From positions 5,763,501 to 5,827,500 of the forward strand of contig NZ_CP151076.1 in NCBI RefSeq assembly GCF_038096165.1: a stretch of DNA of 64,000 nt, read 5' to 3'. The notes beneath the pieces were generated by a model. It did not search any database and was not told the DNA's origin. It saw nothing but the letters and a program-made list of their open reading frames with translations. The translations under genes were made by a program, and so were the position numbers. Positions 63,601 to 64,000 of the stretch are shown here, piece after piece; within the stretch, counting starts at the first letter, position 1; each line of letters starts with the position of its first letter. This DNA is from Pseudomonas sp. G.S.17 (GTDB lineage: Bacteria; Pseudomonadota; Gammaproteobacteria; Pseudomonadales; Pseudomonadaceae).

Positions 63601-63769
63601 GTGGGCATTCCGCTTTTTTTACTGTGGGACAGACGGACCGCCGAGGATACGCAAGATGCAAAGTCCTAACAAGACTGACCAGTCACTACTGTCAAGGGGG
63701 CGGGGACTACGACTTTACGCTTAAATAGACCCCAACTTGCAGGCTGGACATTCGTTGGAGCGTGATCCT

Positions 63770-63858
63770 GTGGGAGCCGAGCTTGCTCGCGAAGGCGTCA
63801 GGGCAGTCAACAGGGATGTCGCCAGGTAAGCCGATTCGCGGGCAAGCCTCGCTCCAAC
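63770..63858. repeat. Mixed REP doublet
   Basis: The left unit belongs to the GTGGGAGCCGAGCTTGCTCG family; the right unit (TTCGCGGGCAAGCCTCGCTCC) belongs to the GGCTTGCCCGCGAA family. A hybrid between two families is thus present upstream of maeB. Confidence 0.85.
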
Positions 63859-63878
63859 GGATGAGGACCGAACCGGCT

Positions 63879-64000
63879 CTACAGCCCAAGCATGGCCGGA
63901 TGAGTGATCGGCATCATCCAGCGCGCCTGTCCTGATGACAGGCCGCCACCTCTTGCGCGGTCGACGATCCAGCCGCGGGCTTCGATCTGCTGGCCTTTCA
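63879..64000 (-). CDS. C-terminal end of a thermonuclease-like protein (partial)
   Basis: The last 40 codons of a gene that enters from the right edge, ending QQIEARGWIVDRARG, GQARWMMPITHPAML, GL and TAG. The RGWIVDR...MPITHPAM pattern matches the end of the Pseudomonas nuclease encoded next to maeB (PA5048-like, thermonuclease fold). The catalytic part lies outside the window. Confidence 0.6.
   Translation of the reverse strand, partial: KGQQIEARGWIVDRARGGGLSSGQARWMMPITHPAMLGL

Overview
This window is a chromosomal segment of a Pseudomonas, most likely of the fluorescens/syringae side of the genus. The gene content and order match blocks known from P. aeruginosa: the dimethylglycine/glycine betaine operon (PA5396-PA5401-like), the carnitine cdh genes, fba-pgk-epd-tkt-metK, ahcY-metF-(PA0429-like)-rhlE2, and hemE-gltDB-damX-like-aroBK-pilQPONM-ponA-maeB. 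Species was not determined. The DNA is GC-rich and packed with REP/REPIN palindromes of the kinds common in Pseudomonas. I see no rRNA, tRNA, CRISPR array, prophage or intact insertion sequence.

Layout. 1-4.9 kb: an iron-uptake signalling unit read leftward (FecI-type sigma factor, FecR-type anti-sigma, TonB-dependent siderophore receptor, PepSY membrane protein cut by the window edge). 5.1-12.9 kb: a leftward catabolic operon for dimethylglycine (M19-like protein, a DUF5943/V4R-like protein, DgcA, DgcB, EtfA and EtfB paralogues). 13.1-14.0 kb: two small proteins. 14.1-18.0 kb: carnitine degradation, with regulator CdhR divergent from cdhC-cdhA-cdhB. 18.1-24.6 kb: leftward central carbon and vitamin B6 genes (fba, three small lipoproteins, pgk, epd, tkt). 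24.8-27.1 kb: an ArsR-methyltransferase fusion upstream of metK. 27.3-34.6 kb: a mixed stretch (LysE exporter, ligB, DUF1090, cytochrome c, MAPEG, a deletion scar joining a TonB receptor fragment to a response-regulator fragment, a Na+/H+ antiporter, a DeoR-type remnant, a thioesterase). 34.6-40.9 kb: SAH riboswitch-ahcY-metF, a glycosyltransferase-like protein and rhlE2. 41.2-43.5 kb: a LysR/MFS divergent pair. 43.6-64 kb: leftward hemE, gltD, gltB, damX-like, aroB, aroK and pilQPONM; rightward ponA; leftward maeB and the end of a nuclease gene.

How the parts fit. DgcAB demethylates dimethylglycine and passes electrons through the EtfAB pair. Carnitine breakdown by CdhABC yields glycine betaine, which feeds the same pathway. 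metK, ahcY and metF form part of the methionine/SAM cycle, with two separate candidate sensors: a SAH riboswitch before ahcY and an ArsR-methyltransferase with a 22-bp palindrome before metK.

The main points for a second look are DgcA lacking one canonical Fe-S cysteine, the M19-family protein lacking most metal ligands, the duplicated GPNG motif in the EtfA extension, the deletion scar, the ArsR-methyltransferase promoter with a near-leaderless start, and REP elements that supply stop codons and occupy the spaces of the cdh cluster. No wholly new system could be demonstrated from sequence alone.
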